Positions 19,501 through 27,745 of a stretch of 64,000 nucleotides of DNA are shown here, one piece after another. The position numbers and the translations under genes were made by a program. Origin of the DNA: CAVWUA01 sp963758025 (GTDB lineage Bacteria; Planctomycetota; Planctomycetia; Isosphaerales; Isosphaeraceae); the NCBI GenBank assembly GCA_963758025.1, contig CAVWUA010000006.1, positions 310,001 to 374,000 of the forward strand. Reading direction: 5' to 3'. The notes beneath the pieces were generated by a model. That model was given only the letters and a program-made list of their open reading frames with translations, was not told the origin of the DNA and searched no databases. Each line of letters starts with the position of its first letter. Position 1 is the stretch's first letter.

Positions 19501-19824
19501 GGGGAAAGCTCCTGCCGGACCGTGCCGCCGCGCTGCCTCGCCCGACGCCGGGCGACAAGAGACACCGCGTTGTCTGGTCCGGGACACGCGATTGTGCACA
19601 AGCACAACGGATGACGCAAGCAATATGCTCAGAATGTTCGGATAATTTCAAGAAATGAATCTCTCGCAACTTATATACAGCGTATTTCAGATTTAAGGTT
19701 ACCTCAAATAGTGTTCGAAGCAGCATGGTGTACAAACTTGGCATTTTGCGACACAAATCTATCTTGGTGGATTAGTTATCGTTGAGTGGGCACCATCCAC
19801 CATCCATGTATTCGTCAGACAGAA

Positions 19825-19845
19825 GGTGGGCGGTGCCCACCCTAC
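19825..19845 (-). repeat. GTAGGGTGGGC...GCCCACC element (single)
   Basis: A 21-base copy in the orientation GGTGGGCGGTGCCCACC plus CTAC. It is identical to the right arm of the inverted pair at 20001-20021. Confidence 0.8.
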
Positions 19846-19850
19846 GAAGT

Positions 19851-19957
19851 GATCGAAGCAGAGGGTGGAATTGTGGCTGCCCCCAATGAAAAACGCCGCC
19901 GGCGCCGGGGATGTCCCGGCACCGGCGGCGGATTGAAGCGATCGCCCCACATCAAAG
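19851..19957 (-). repeat. Repeat cassette copy 1 with terminator-like hairpin
   Basis: The stretch begins GATCGAAGCAGAGGGTGGA and contains a 16-bp GC hairpin (19894-19909/19915-19930, one mismatch). On the minus strand the hairpin is followed by five T (19889-19893). It then runs into GGATTGAAGCGATCGCC. The same order of blocks recurs at 20589-20696. No minus-strand gene ends just before this copy, so it looks like a duplicated terminator. Confidence 0.75.
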
Positions 19958-19961
19958 TAAC

Positions 19962-20021
19962 GTAGGGTGGGCACCGCCCACCTCATATTACAATTTGGAT
20001 GGTGGGCGGTGCCCACCCTAC
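19962..20021. repeat. Inverted pair of GTAGGGTGGGC elements
   Basis: Two identical 21-base arms (19962-19982 and 20001-20021) in opposite orientation are separated by 18 AT-rich bases. Together they form a long perfect hairpin, typical of REP/BIME-like intergenic palindromes. Confidence 0.85.
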
Positions 20022-20026
20022 ACGAC

Positions 20027-20064
20027 TGTTGACACTGATAGCCGCTTCTGGATGCCACTACCGG
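20027..20064 (+). repeat. Dispersed repeat, copy 2 (partner at 18311-18348)
   Basis: The second copy of the roughly 38-base repeat centred on GCCGCTTCTGGATGCCACT. It lies directly after the inverted pair of GTAGGGTGGGC elements. Confidence 0.75.
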
Positions 20065-20588
20065 GTAGGCTCCGCCCCATCCGACAAGATCTCCTGAAAT
20101 CCGACCGCCTCCGCAACGAGATTATCCTCATCGAGAGACGATCGGGGCTTCACCCTGCGCGGATCTTTGGCAACTTGTGTGCTCCGGGGCCTTGCGGTCG
20201 GTCATCCTGACGCGCGTGAACCCATCTCGGGTCGAGCGGAACGCCCGCGCCGAACGAACCCATCTGCCATTCTGGCAGACCTCGTGAAGGCCGGTTTTTC
20301 CAGGGAAAACCGCTCGCGCCCCCCTCCGCGACGGGCGAACGCGCGAAACTCAACTTCTTGTCATGCCAGGAGATAGGGTCCGATTACCGAACGAACCCAA
20401 CAACGCCTCGCCCTCCACCGGCGCCGACCGAACCCAAACCGTCAACGCCGAGCGAAACGAGGCGATCCGAAAGGGGCAAGACGGCAGAGGGTTGCGTCGA
20501 TGCGGGGCCGGAGCGTCTCACCTTCGATCCTCGGCGCGGCGGGTAGTACTGGTGACTTCCGTTCGTTGAAGAAATCCGCTCCACCCGC

Positions 20589-20696
20589 GATCGAGGCAGA
20601 GGGTGGACCGGGAGCTTGCTCCAGATAAAAAACGCCGCCGGCGCCGGGGATGTCCCGGCGCCGGCGGCGGATTGAAGCGATCGCCCACATCAAGGA
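20589..20696 (-). repeat. Repeat cassette copy 2, containing the rpsA terminator
   Basis: The second copy of the cassette at 19851-19957: GATCGAGGCAGAGGGTGGA, A-rich block, GC-rich hairpin, then GGATTGAAGCGATCGCC and ACATCAAG. Here it lies immediately downstream of the rpsA stop. Confidence 0.75.
20627..20669 (-). terminator. Rho-independent terminator of rpsA
   Basis: Read on the minus strand, a perfect 16-bp stem (20654-20669 with 20633-20648, five-base loop) is followed by six T (20632-20627), about 33 bases after the rpsA stop codon. This is a textbook intrinsic terminator. Confidence 0.85.
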
Positions 20697-20701
20697 GAGA
20701 A

Positions 20702-22678
20702 TCAGGACTGCGCGTCCGTCTCGTCGACCGGTTTCGTCACCTCGGTCTCGTCGGCCGGTTTCGTCACCTCGGTCTCGTCGGCCGGGTGCTTTTCCTCGGT
20801 CTCCTCGGCGGGGGTTTCGTTCTGGACCTCGGTCATCTGCTCGGCCTGGTCGTCGGGCTGGCCGCCGTCGTTGGCGGCGCCGACTTCGTTGCCGCCGAGG
20901 CTGAACAGGGGGCCGCCGCCGCCCAGTCCGCCCTTGAGCTCCTTGTCGCCGGCGCGGGCCGCCTCGCCGCCCGCGGTGGCAGCAGCACCGGCACCACCAC
21001 CGCCGCCGGTGGCAGCGGCTTCGGCCTCCTCGGCGACGTCTTCCTTGCTCCACGACGCCTTCTTGCGCGACAGGCCGATCTTCCGCTCGGCGCGATCGAC
21101 GCGAAGGATCTTCACCTCGATCTCGTCGCCGACCTTGACGACCTCCTCGGGGCTATCGACCTTGTGGTCGGCCAGCTCGGAGATGTGCAGCAGGCCTTCC
21201 AGGCCCGGCTCCAGCTCGACGAAGACGCCGAAGTTGGTGAGCTTGGTGACCTTGCCCGTTACGATGTCGCCCGGCTCGTAGCGGCTCGGGGATGTCGGTC
21301 TCCCACGGGTCCTCGCTTGAGCTGCTTCAGGCCCAGGGCGATCCGCTTGCGGTCCTGATCGACGTTGAGCACCTGGCAGGAGACCCGCTGGCCCTTTTCG
21401 AGCACCTCGTTCGGGTGGCCGATCTTGCGGGTCCAGCTCATGTCGGAGATGTGCAGGAGGCCGTCGATGCCTTCCTCGATCTCGATGAAGGCCCCGTAGT
21501 TGGTCAGGTTGCGGACGGTGCCCTCGATCATCGTGCCGGGCGGGTACTTGCTGCGCGACCTGGTCCCACGGGTTCGCCTGGGTCTGCTTCATGCCCAGGG
21601 AGATTTCCTGCTTCTCCTTGTTGATGCCCAGGACGACGACCTCGATCTTGTCGCCGATGTTGACCAGCTCGCTGGGGTGGTTGATCCGCTTGGTCCAGGA
21701 CATCTCGGAGATGTGGACCAGGCCCTCGATGCCCTCCTCGAGCTTGACGAAGGCGCCGTAGCTCATGACGTTGACGACCTCGCCCCTGACGCGGGTGCCG
21801 ACCGGGTACTTGTCGGCGACGTTCTCCCACGGGCTGGGGGTCTTCTGCTTGAGGCCCAGGGCGATCTTCTCGCGCTCCTTGTCGACGTGCAGGACCATCA
21901 CCTCGATCTGGTCGTCGATCGGACCATGTCGCTGGGGTGGTTGATCCGGCCCCAGCTCATGTCGGTGATGTGCAGCAGGCCGTCGATGCCGCCGAGGTCG
22001 ACGAACGCGCCGAAGTCGGCGATGTTCTTGACCGTGCCGTTGCGGAGCTGGCCGACCTCGATCTCGGCCAGCAGCTGCTCCTTCTGCTTGGCCCGCGAGT
22101 GCTCCTCGATGAGCTTGCGGCGGCGAGACGACGATGTTGCGCCGGCCCTCGTCGATCTTGAGGATCATGCACTGGATTTCCTGGCCGATGTAGTCGCCGA
22201 TGTCGGACGGGCGGCGGATGTCCACCTGGCTGGCCGGCAGGAAGACGTTCACGCCGATATCGACCAGCAAGCCGCCCTTGATCTTCCGGGTGACGGTGCC
22301 GGTGACGACGTCGCCTTCGTGATACTTGGAGATGACCATCTCCCAGGCCCGCATGCGGTGGGCCTTCTTGCGGGAGAGGACGATCTCGCCGGTGTCGTCG
22401 TCCATGCCTTCCAGCAGGACCTCGACCGGGTCGCCGGTCTGGGGAGGCTCCTCGCCTTCGTCCCACTCGTTCAGCGGGACGAGGCCCTCGGACTTGTATC
22501 CGATATCGACAACGACCTGATCGCCAACGATCTCGATGACCTTGCCGGCGACGATCGTGCCGAGGTCGAACGGCTGGCTCGCGCCGAGAAACCGGTCCAT
22601 GTCGCCGTCGCCGGCGACACTTTCCATGAGTTCATCGTCGCTGATCTCAAATTCACGAATGAGGTTACGATCTACCAT
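20702..22678 (-). CDS. rpsA: 30S ribosomal protein S1 (several frame changes)
   Basis: Ribosomal protein S1 of about 658 residues, built of repeated S1 (OB-fold) RNA-binding domains. Each has the G-x-V-x2-[IL]-x2-[FY]-G-[AV]-F-V ... G-L-[LV]-H-I-S-[ED]-[ML] pattern. The N-terminus starts at ATG 22678 (M-V-D-R-N-L-I). The frame changes near 22135, 21920, 21550 and 21295; each segment continues the next S1 repeat without loss, which points to assembly indels in an essential gene. The C-terminal tail is Gly/Ala- and acid-rich, with repeated D-E-T-E-V-T-K-P. There is no Shine-Dalgarno sequence before the start, as is usual for rpsA. Confidence 0.93.
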   Translation of the reverse strand: MVDRNLIREFEISDDELMESVAGDGDMDRFLGASQPFDLGTIVAGKVIEIVGDQVVVDIGYKSEGLVPLNEWDEGEEPPQTGDPVEVLLEGMDDDTGEIVLSRKKAHRMRAWEMVISKYHEGDVVTGTVTRKIKGGLLVDIGVNVFLPASQVDIRRPSDIGDYIGQEIQCMILKIDEGRRNIVVSPPQAHRGALAGQAEGAAAGRDRGRPAPQRHGQEHRRLRRVRRPRRHRRPAAHHRHELGPDQPPQRHGPIDDQIEVMVLHVDKEREKIALGLKQKTPSPWENVADKYPVGTRVRGEVVNVMSYGAFVKLEEGIEGLVHISEMSWTKRINHPSELVNIGDKIEVVVLGINKEKQEISLGMKQTQANPWDQVAQQVPARHDDRGHRPQPDQLRGLHRDRGRHRRPPAHLRHELDPQDRPPERGARKGPAGLLPGAQRRSGPQADRPGPEAAQARTRGRPTSPSRYEPGDIVTGKVTKLTNFGVFVELEPGLEGLLHISELADHKVDSPEEVVKVGDEIEVKILRVDRAERKIGLSRKKASWSKEDVAEEAEAAATGGGGGAGAAATAGGEAARAGDKELKGGLGGGGPLFSLGGNEVGAANDGGQPDDQAEQMTEVQNETPAEETEEKHPADETEVTKPADETEVTKPVDETDAQS

Positions 22679-23022
22679 AAGGAAGGGCCGATTCCACCCG
22701 GTGCGGGCATTCCCACGGCTCGCGGCGCGGTGGAGGCGAGCCGGAGATCCCTGCTGGCGTTTGAGGGTACTGGATACCCGGATGAATACCCTCCCCCGCG
22801 CCGGGGAGGGCACTGACGCAAGGTAACGACTATAACGCGCCGATCAACCCCGGCAACAGGTCAGTTCACACCCCTCCGGCCGACTTTCCCGTTTCCGCCC
22901 CGGATGGGTCCGTCTTGACCGACTCGGCAGGTCGGGTTAGCCTCCGCGAACGGTGCGTCCCGCGCGATTCGCGAACGGCACACCGGACGCGCCGGGGACC
23001 GGCGAGAACAGGGAGAGGGGCC
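22679..23022. other. Divergent spacer between rpsA and a lipoprotein gene
   Basis: These 344 bases separate two divergent genes and should hold the rpsA leader and promoter on the minus strand. I cannot single out a convincing -35/-10 pair, and no gene or strong hairpin is visible. Confidence 0.4.
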
Positions 23023-23565
23023 ATGCGACGACGGATCGTCCTGGGCAGCGCGCTGGTGATCGCCTCCGGTCTCTCGACCGGTTGCATGACGCTCGGCCCG
23101 ATCAGCACGGCCCTGCCGACCACGGGCGTCACCACGGAAGGGGCGTGGAGCGCCGAGCGGTTCCCGTTCCCCGAGGCGGACGTCCAGCAGGCCGCGCTCG
23201 ACGGCATGGCCGACCTCCAGATGCACACGATCCACCAGAGCCGGCCAGGCCACGAGCTGGCGCTGATCCTCGACGCCACCACCCACGACGGCCGCCACTG
23301 CCGCGTGACGATCCGCCCGGCAACGCAACCCGGCGCGTCGGTCGTCGCCACCCGGATCGGCCGCTTCGGCGACGAAGCCCTCAGCCTCGCCCTGCTGGAA
23401 CGGGTGGGCATCCGCCTGGGCACCCTCCCCGCCCAGCCCATCCCCGAGGAGCCGCCGACCGGCCCGTCGCTCCTGGGCCGGTACTTCTCCAGCGACGCCG
23501 TGCCCGACGAGGTCATGCTCCGCAACGAGATCAACGCCGGCTATCGCGACACGCCCGTCCCCTGA
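23023..23565 (+). CDS. Putative lipoprotein of unknown function
   Basis: A 180-residue protein from ATG 23023 (GGGAGAGGGG just upstream). The signal peptide ends in L-S-T-G-C, a clear lipobox. The mature part has an A-L-D-G-M-A-D-L-Q segment followed by V-T-I-R-P-A, then L-L-E-R-V-G-I-R-L-G. This resembles small DUF3568-like bacterial lipoproteins, but I cannot confirm the family. The C-terminus is Pro-rich. An intrinsic terminator follows at 23613. Function is unknown. Confidence 0.75.
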   Translation: MRRRIVLGSALVIASGLSTGCMTLGPISTALPTTGVTTEGAWSAERFPFPEADVQQAALDGMADLQMHTIHQSRPGHELALILDATTHDGRHCRVTIRPATQPGASVVATRIGRFGDEALSLALLERVGIRLGTLPAQPIPEEPPTGPSLLGRYFSSDAVPDEVMLRNEINAGYRDTPVP

Positions 23566-23612
23566 GCGGCACCGCTTTGCGGCGATCTTACGCTTATCAA
23601 CCAATATGGTAA

Positions 23613-23656
23613 TCCGATCCCTACGGCCAGGCTGACGGCCACGGGATCGGAATTTT
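23613..23656 (+). terminator. Intrinsic terminator after the lipoprotein gene
   Basis: The arms CCGATCCC (23613-23620) and GGGATCGG (23642-23649), with an inner GGCC/GGCC pairing, are followed by AA and five T (23652-23656). It lies about 50 bases after the stop at 23565. Confidence 0.75.
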
Positions 23657-24162
23657 TAATTAAACGGCTTTGAAAGGTGGACGGGCACGATCCGTAAGGT
23701 CTCGGCATCCTTGCCAAGAGGCACTTACGGACCGAGCATCCATCCGACGGGCGGTACGAGTCCGGACGGCGAACCGACCGGCCTCTGCCGCGCGGCGAAG
23801 GTCGAACCCCGGAGCGCGCATCCTTGGCGTCCGAGGATCAAACCATCTTTTTTTCTAAGGAACAAGCACCCCGGATCGGCGGAAGGGCCGAAGGACAGAC
23901 TGGGGTCTCTTGAGAGCGATTCGTGGTGGGTGAGAAACAGAATCAGGTTGTCATGTCGCGTCTGCGTGTGTCTCGCTGACGGACGCCAAGATAGTGAACC
24001 AGCCCCCGCGCGTCAATGCCCTCCAAGTCGCAATTATTGGAATAATCCGGCGACTTCCGGCCCCCGACCGCTCCCGGTCATCGGGGGTCGTTTCACGGTA
24101 CAAGCTTACGCGCGGCGCGGGGTTTTTCAAAACGAAGGAATTCAAATTCCGGTTTCCCCGGA
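23657..24162. other. Gene-free stretch
   Basis: About 500 bases lie between the terminator and the end of the small minus-strand gene. Open frames run through on the plus strand, but their composition and lack of ribosome binding sites give no support for coding. I see nothing else defined here. Confidence 0.4.
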
Positions 24163-24465
24163 TCAATCCCCGGATGGTGAGTTCTCCAACGCGGACTGGA
24201 GCAGCGACTCCCGCACGATCGCGCGGAATCCGGCGGGGTCGGTCCCCTTGGGACTGGCGATCCCGATTCCCGTGCAGGTCTCCAGCGGAACGATCCGCAC
24301 GATTTTCCGATCCTGGTCGGCCACCAGGGCCACGCGCGTGCCGCCGAGCGTCGCGGTATCGTCCCAGTGACAGCGGCTCGCCGAGCCATCGTGCAGGAAC
24401 AACATCACCTCCGGCATTCCCGCGTTGCACAGCTCTTGCCAGAGTTCCGCAATTTGATTCGACAT
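24163..24465 (-). CDS. Small hypothetical protein (100 aa)
   Basis: A 100-residue protein from ATG 24465, preceded at proper spacing by CGGAGGATACAGTC, a strong ribosome binding site. It opens M-S-N-Q-I-A-E-L-W-Q-E-L and has alternating strand-like segments (P-E-V-M-L-F-L-H-D-G, R-V-A-L-V-A-D-Q-D, I-V-R-I-V-P-L-E). There is no signal peptide or membrane segment, so it is probably cytoplasmic. I do not recognise the family. It is divergent from the AsmA-like gene. Confidence 0.65.
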   Translation of the reverse strand: MSNQIAELWQELCNAGMPEVMLFLHDGSASRCHWDDTATLGGTRVALVADQDRKIVRIVPLETCTGIGIASPKGTDPAGFRAIVRESLLQSALENSPSGD

Positions 24466-24733
24466 GACTGTATCCTCCGACTTACTCAGGTTCCGGGCAT
24501 TCTCAAGTCTTCGGCAGAAGTCTAGAACGCGAATGCAACGTGGCCCGGACCGAACCGGCGGTTGCACCCGCCCGTAAGATGCGGATAGGCTGGCGTCGGG
24601 TGCTCGAAGGACCGACGTCTCGCCGCGAAGCGCGGAATCGAACATCGTCCAGCAGTTCCGTTGACTCCGCGCTGAGAGAGGGTCGAGACCGGCGCACGAC
24701 CGTCGAAACTTTTCAAAAAGATTGGCATCCATC

Positions 24734-27156
24734 ATGACGAACATCGACCCGGCCAGACGGAAGCGGCGCTGGCGTCGCCGCTGGCTCGTGCTGGGCAGCG
24801 TGGCGGCCCTGATCGTCGCGGCGCTGACCGCCCTGCCCTGGGCCCTCAGCACCGAGCGGGCGCATGGCTGGCTCCTCAGCCGGGCCGACGGGGTCCTGGC
24901 CCCCGCGAAGCTGGAGGTCAACTCCTTCCGCTTCTCCTGGTTCGGCCCCACGAGGATGACCGGCTTCACGATCCGCGACGCCCAGGGAGAACCGGCCCTG
25001 CACGCCCCCGTGGCGACCTGGGACCGCGACCTCTGGCACATCCTGACCGATCGCCCGCGCTTCGGGCGGCTCGTTCTGAAAGATGCCGCGCTGGATGTCG
25101 ATCGGGCGGAGGACGGCTCGGTCGATCTCTACGAGGCCATTCGGCCCATCCTCGGCAAGAACCCCCGGACGGCGTTGACGGTCGAGGTGCCTTCAGGCAC
25201 GCTCCGGTTCCGCAGCCCCGAACTGGCCGAGCCGGTGGCGGCGGAACGGGTCGTCGCGGAACTGAAGATCCAGCCCTCCCCTGGGCCACTCACCTGGCAA
25301 CTTGACCTGGCCGAGAGTCCGGACGCGAACGACGCAGCGCTCCAGCTCAGCGGGCGTTACAACCGCTGGTCGCCCGAATCGGACGGTTCGCACGACCTCC
25401 GCGCCAGGATTCGGGGGGACGGCTGGCCGCTGGTCGCCGAGTCTGGCGGCGGGCGGGTGCGGACCCGTTACGACGGGGCGATCGACGCCCATCGGCATCT
25501 CGGCCTCTGGTCGCTGCAAGGGGACACCCGTTTGCTCGACCTCGACGCCACGGCCCCTCCCCTGGCCGGTGACCGCGTGGCGTTCGACCGGCTCAGCGCC
25601 TCGTGGGACGTCTCCCAGACGACCGGCGGCTGGGACATTGCCCGGTTCGACGTGGACTGCCCGATCGCAACGCTCTCGGCCCAGGGGACCCCCGGGCGCT
25701 CGACGACGATTCAGGGGAACCTCGATCTCCCGGCCATCGTCGCGGCCTTTCCGCACACGATCCGGCTTCCCGAAGGATTGGAACTGCGCGGCGGCCGGAC
25801 CCAGGTGCGGGTCGTCGCCGAACCGGGATCATGGGACGTGCGGGCGGACCTGGCGAACCTGGCTGCCTGGATGGGCGAGATCGGACTCTCGCTGGACGGC
25901 GCTTCGGTCGTCACCGCCCAGATCGACGAACCCGCCGCCGATACTCCCTGGAACCTGAACCTCCGCGCCGATCTGCCCGGCCTGACCTGGACCGAACAGG
26001 GGGAATCGCTTGACGTTCCGGCGACGATCGACCTGAAGGCCGGATACCGCGAGACGGACGGACGGCTGAACCTGGCGTCCTTTCGTCTGGAGGGGCCATA
26101 CGGCAACATCGAGGCGTCGGGGACGCTCGACGACCTGGTAGGTCGCCGGTTGGCCGACCTGCGCGGGACGATCACCCCGGACTGGTCGCGTGTCGGTGAC
26201 GTTCTGACGGATCTGACCGAGCCGGAGGCCCGCCTGGAGGCCGATCCGATCGACTTCCGCCTGGCCGGACCGCTCGCCCGGAACGCGACGGACGACGACC
26301 TCTGGCAAGGGCTGGACGCCGAGGTGCGCATTCCCTTGACGCTGCTCGACGTGTACGGCCTGCGGGTCGGCCCGACGCCGCTCGTCGCGCGGACGGCGGG
26401 GGGAGAGATCACCATTGAGCCGATCGAGACGACCCTCAACGGCGGGCGGCTGTCGGTGGCCCCCGAGATCGTTCCCGACGCGGACGGGCGGCTCATGCTC
26501 CGAATCACGCCTGGCTCGGTGATCGAGGGGGCCGAGATCAACGACGAGGTCTCGCGGCGGGTGCTGGCCTTCGTGGTGCCGATCATGGAGCGCGCAACCC
26601 GCGCCCACGGGAAGGTTTCGGTGGATGTCGCGCACGCGGAGATCCCGCTCGACTCCCAGGCCGAGCGGGGCGCGGTGGTCGAGGGGAACGTTGTTTTCCG
26701 GGAGGTGGAGTTCGCTCCCGGCCCCCTGGCCGACAACCTCCTCACGATGATCGGCCGCCCCGACGCTCCACCCGTGCGGCTGGACGAGCCGGTCGTGCTG
26801 TCGGTCTTCGACGGCAAGGTCCACCAGAACGGCCTGGCGATCCCGATCGCGGGGGTCACGCAGTTCGAGATGGAGGGGACCGTTTCCTTCGGGGGGGACC
26901 TGGACCTGACGGCCAGCCTGCCCTTGACGGCTGAGATGTTCGGCCAGCGCGAGGTTCTCGGCCGGATCGCCGACGGGCGCGGATTCATGTCCCGATCGCC
27001 GGGACCCTCAAGGACCCGAAGATCGACCGCGAGGCATTCCGCACGGCCATGCGGGATTTCGGCCGCGACATGCTCCGCCGATCCGCCGTGCGCGGGGCGT
27101 CCGAGCTGCTTTTCCGGCTCGCCCGGCCGCGTTCTCGGTCGCGGGCGAAGGATTGA
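24734..27156 (+). CDS. AsmA-like / translocation-type membrane-anchored protein (frame change near the end)
   Basis: A protein of about 807 residues with a basic N-terminus, one membrane segment (W-L-V-L-G-S-V-A-A-L-I-V-A-A-L-T-A-L-P-W-A-L) and a long periplasmic region rich in beta strands. The repeated strand pattern and the conserved C-terminal L-K-D-P-K-I-D segment resemble AsmA/TamB/YhdP-like proteins. Those act in envelope lipid or protein transport, but the role here is unproved. The frame changes near 26985; in the new frame the sequence continues I-H-V-P-I-A-G-T-L-K-D-P-K-I-D and stops at 27154-27156. The start is ATG 24734. A dispersed repeat follows within five bases of the stop. 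Confidence 0.7.
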
Positions 27157-27160
27157 TTCA

Positions 27161-27270
27161 AAGAGTTTCTCGCAAAGCCGCGAAGGCGCGAAGGAAGAAC
27201 GCAAAGAAGATGGGAGGGATTCTTGTCTTCCTCGGCGCGGCTTTGCGGGCCTGGCGTGAGGCTCGTTCTC
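27161..27270. repeat. GAGCCTCACGC/GCGTGAGGCTC palindromic repeat, copy a
   Basis: About 110 bases with left-arm blocks TCTCGCAAAG, CGCGAAG and AAGGAAGAACGC, and right-arm blocks GGCTTTGCGG and GGCGTGAGGCTC. It is the most diverged of the four copies in the window (others at 39404, 40421 and 60732). Confidence 0.75.
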
Positions 27271-27355
27271 GGCTCGCGAGTTGCAAGGTTTTGCGCGTCA
27301 ACAGCCGGATTCCTGGTCCGGTAGCGATCCGATGACTCTCTGGAGGAAACGCGCG

Positions 27356-27670
27356 ATGTCGATCAAGCCCTGGTTCCGTGGCGTGGCGTTGGGGATGGCG
27401 CTCGGTCTGCCCCTGGTTGCCGGCTGCGGCATGAACGAGGCGGAGGACAAGCCGGGCACCGGAATCGGAACCGATGTCGATGGAATCAATCCCGACGACG
27501 GCCCGGTCAGCACGAGTGAAGGGGGCGGCACCATCACGGAACTGCCTGGCGAGGACCTGACACCGGGCAACGAAGCCCTCACGCCCCGCCCCGTGCCCGA
27601 GGCCCCATCGGGCGATGAGGGTGCGACGCCGCCGGGGGACGCCGAGGCATCCCGATCGCCCGGCCGCTGA
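27356..27670 (+). CDS. Small putative lipoprotein, acidic and Pro/Gly-rich
   Basis: A 104-residue protein from ATG 27356 with TGGAGGAAACGCGCG as ribosome binding site. The signal peptide ends L-P-L-V-A-G-C (lipobox). The mature chain is low-complexity: Gly, Asp, Glu, Thr and Pro rich, with no recognisable domain, and is probably disordered. Similar short lipoproteins are frequent in planctomycete envelopes. Function is unknown. Confidence 0.7.
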   Translation: MSIKPWFRGVALGMALGLPLVAGCGMNEAEDKPGTGIGTDVDGINPDDGPVSTSEGGGTITELPGEDLTPGNEALTPRPVPEAPSGDEGATPPGDAEASRSPGR

Positions 27671-27745
27671 GGTGGTGGACGGCGGATTGCCCGTGGAAGT
27701 CATTGCCCCCGCGCGTCGTTCTGGTGCCGCAACTGCCTCAGTTCC

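Larger units (their letters stand above)
19501..20701. other. 1.2-kb gene-free spacer carrying several repeat families
   Basis: No convincing gene lies here: short open frames lack ribosome binding sites or family resemblance. The interval holds an AT-rich promoter-like part (19620-19760), three copies of the GTAGGGTGGGC...GCCCACC element, two copies of a roughly 107-base cassette with a GC-rich terminator hairpin, and the second copy of the 38-base repeat. Confidence 0.7.

Noticed and set aside
18311..20696. An insertion sequence remnant spanning the repeat region
   Set aside because: No transposase fragment or target-site duplication could be recognised in any frame.
20702..22678. rpsA as a pseudogene
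   Set aside because: All S1 repeats are preserved once frames are joined, and the gene is essential and followed by a good terminator.
23711..24370. A 219-codon plus-strand open frame
   Set aside because: It lacks a ribosome binding site, overlaps the better-supported small gene on the other strand and has no domain-like pattern.
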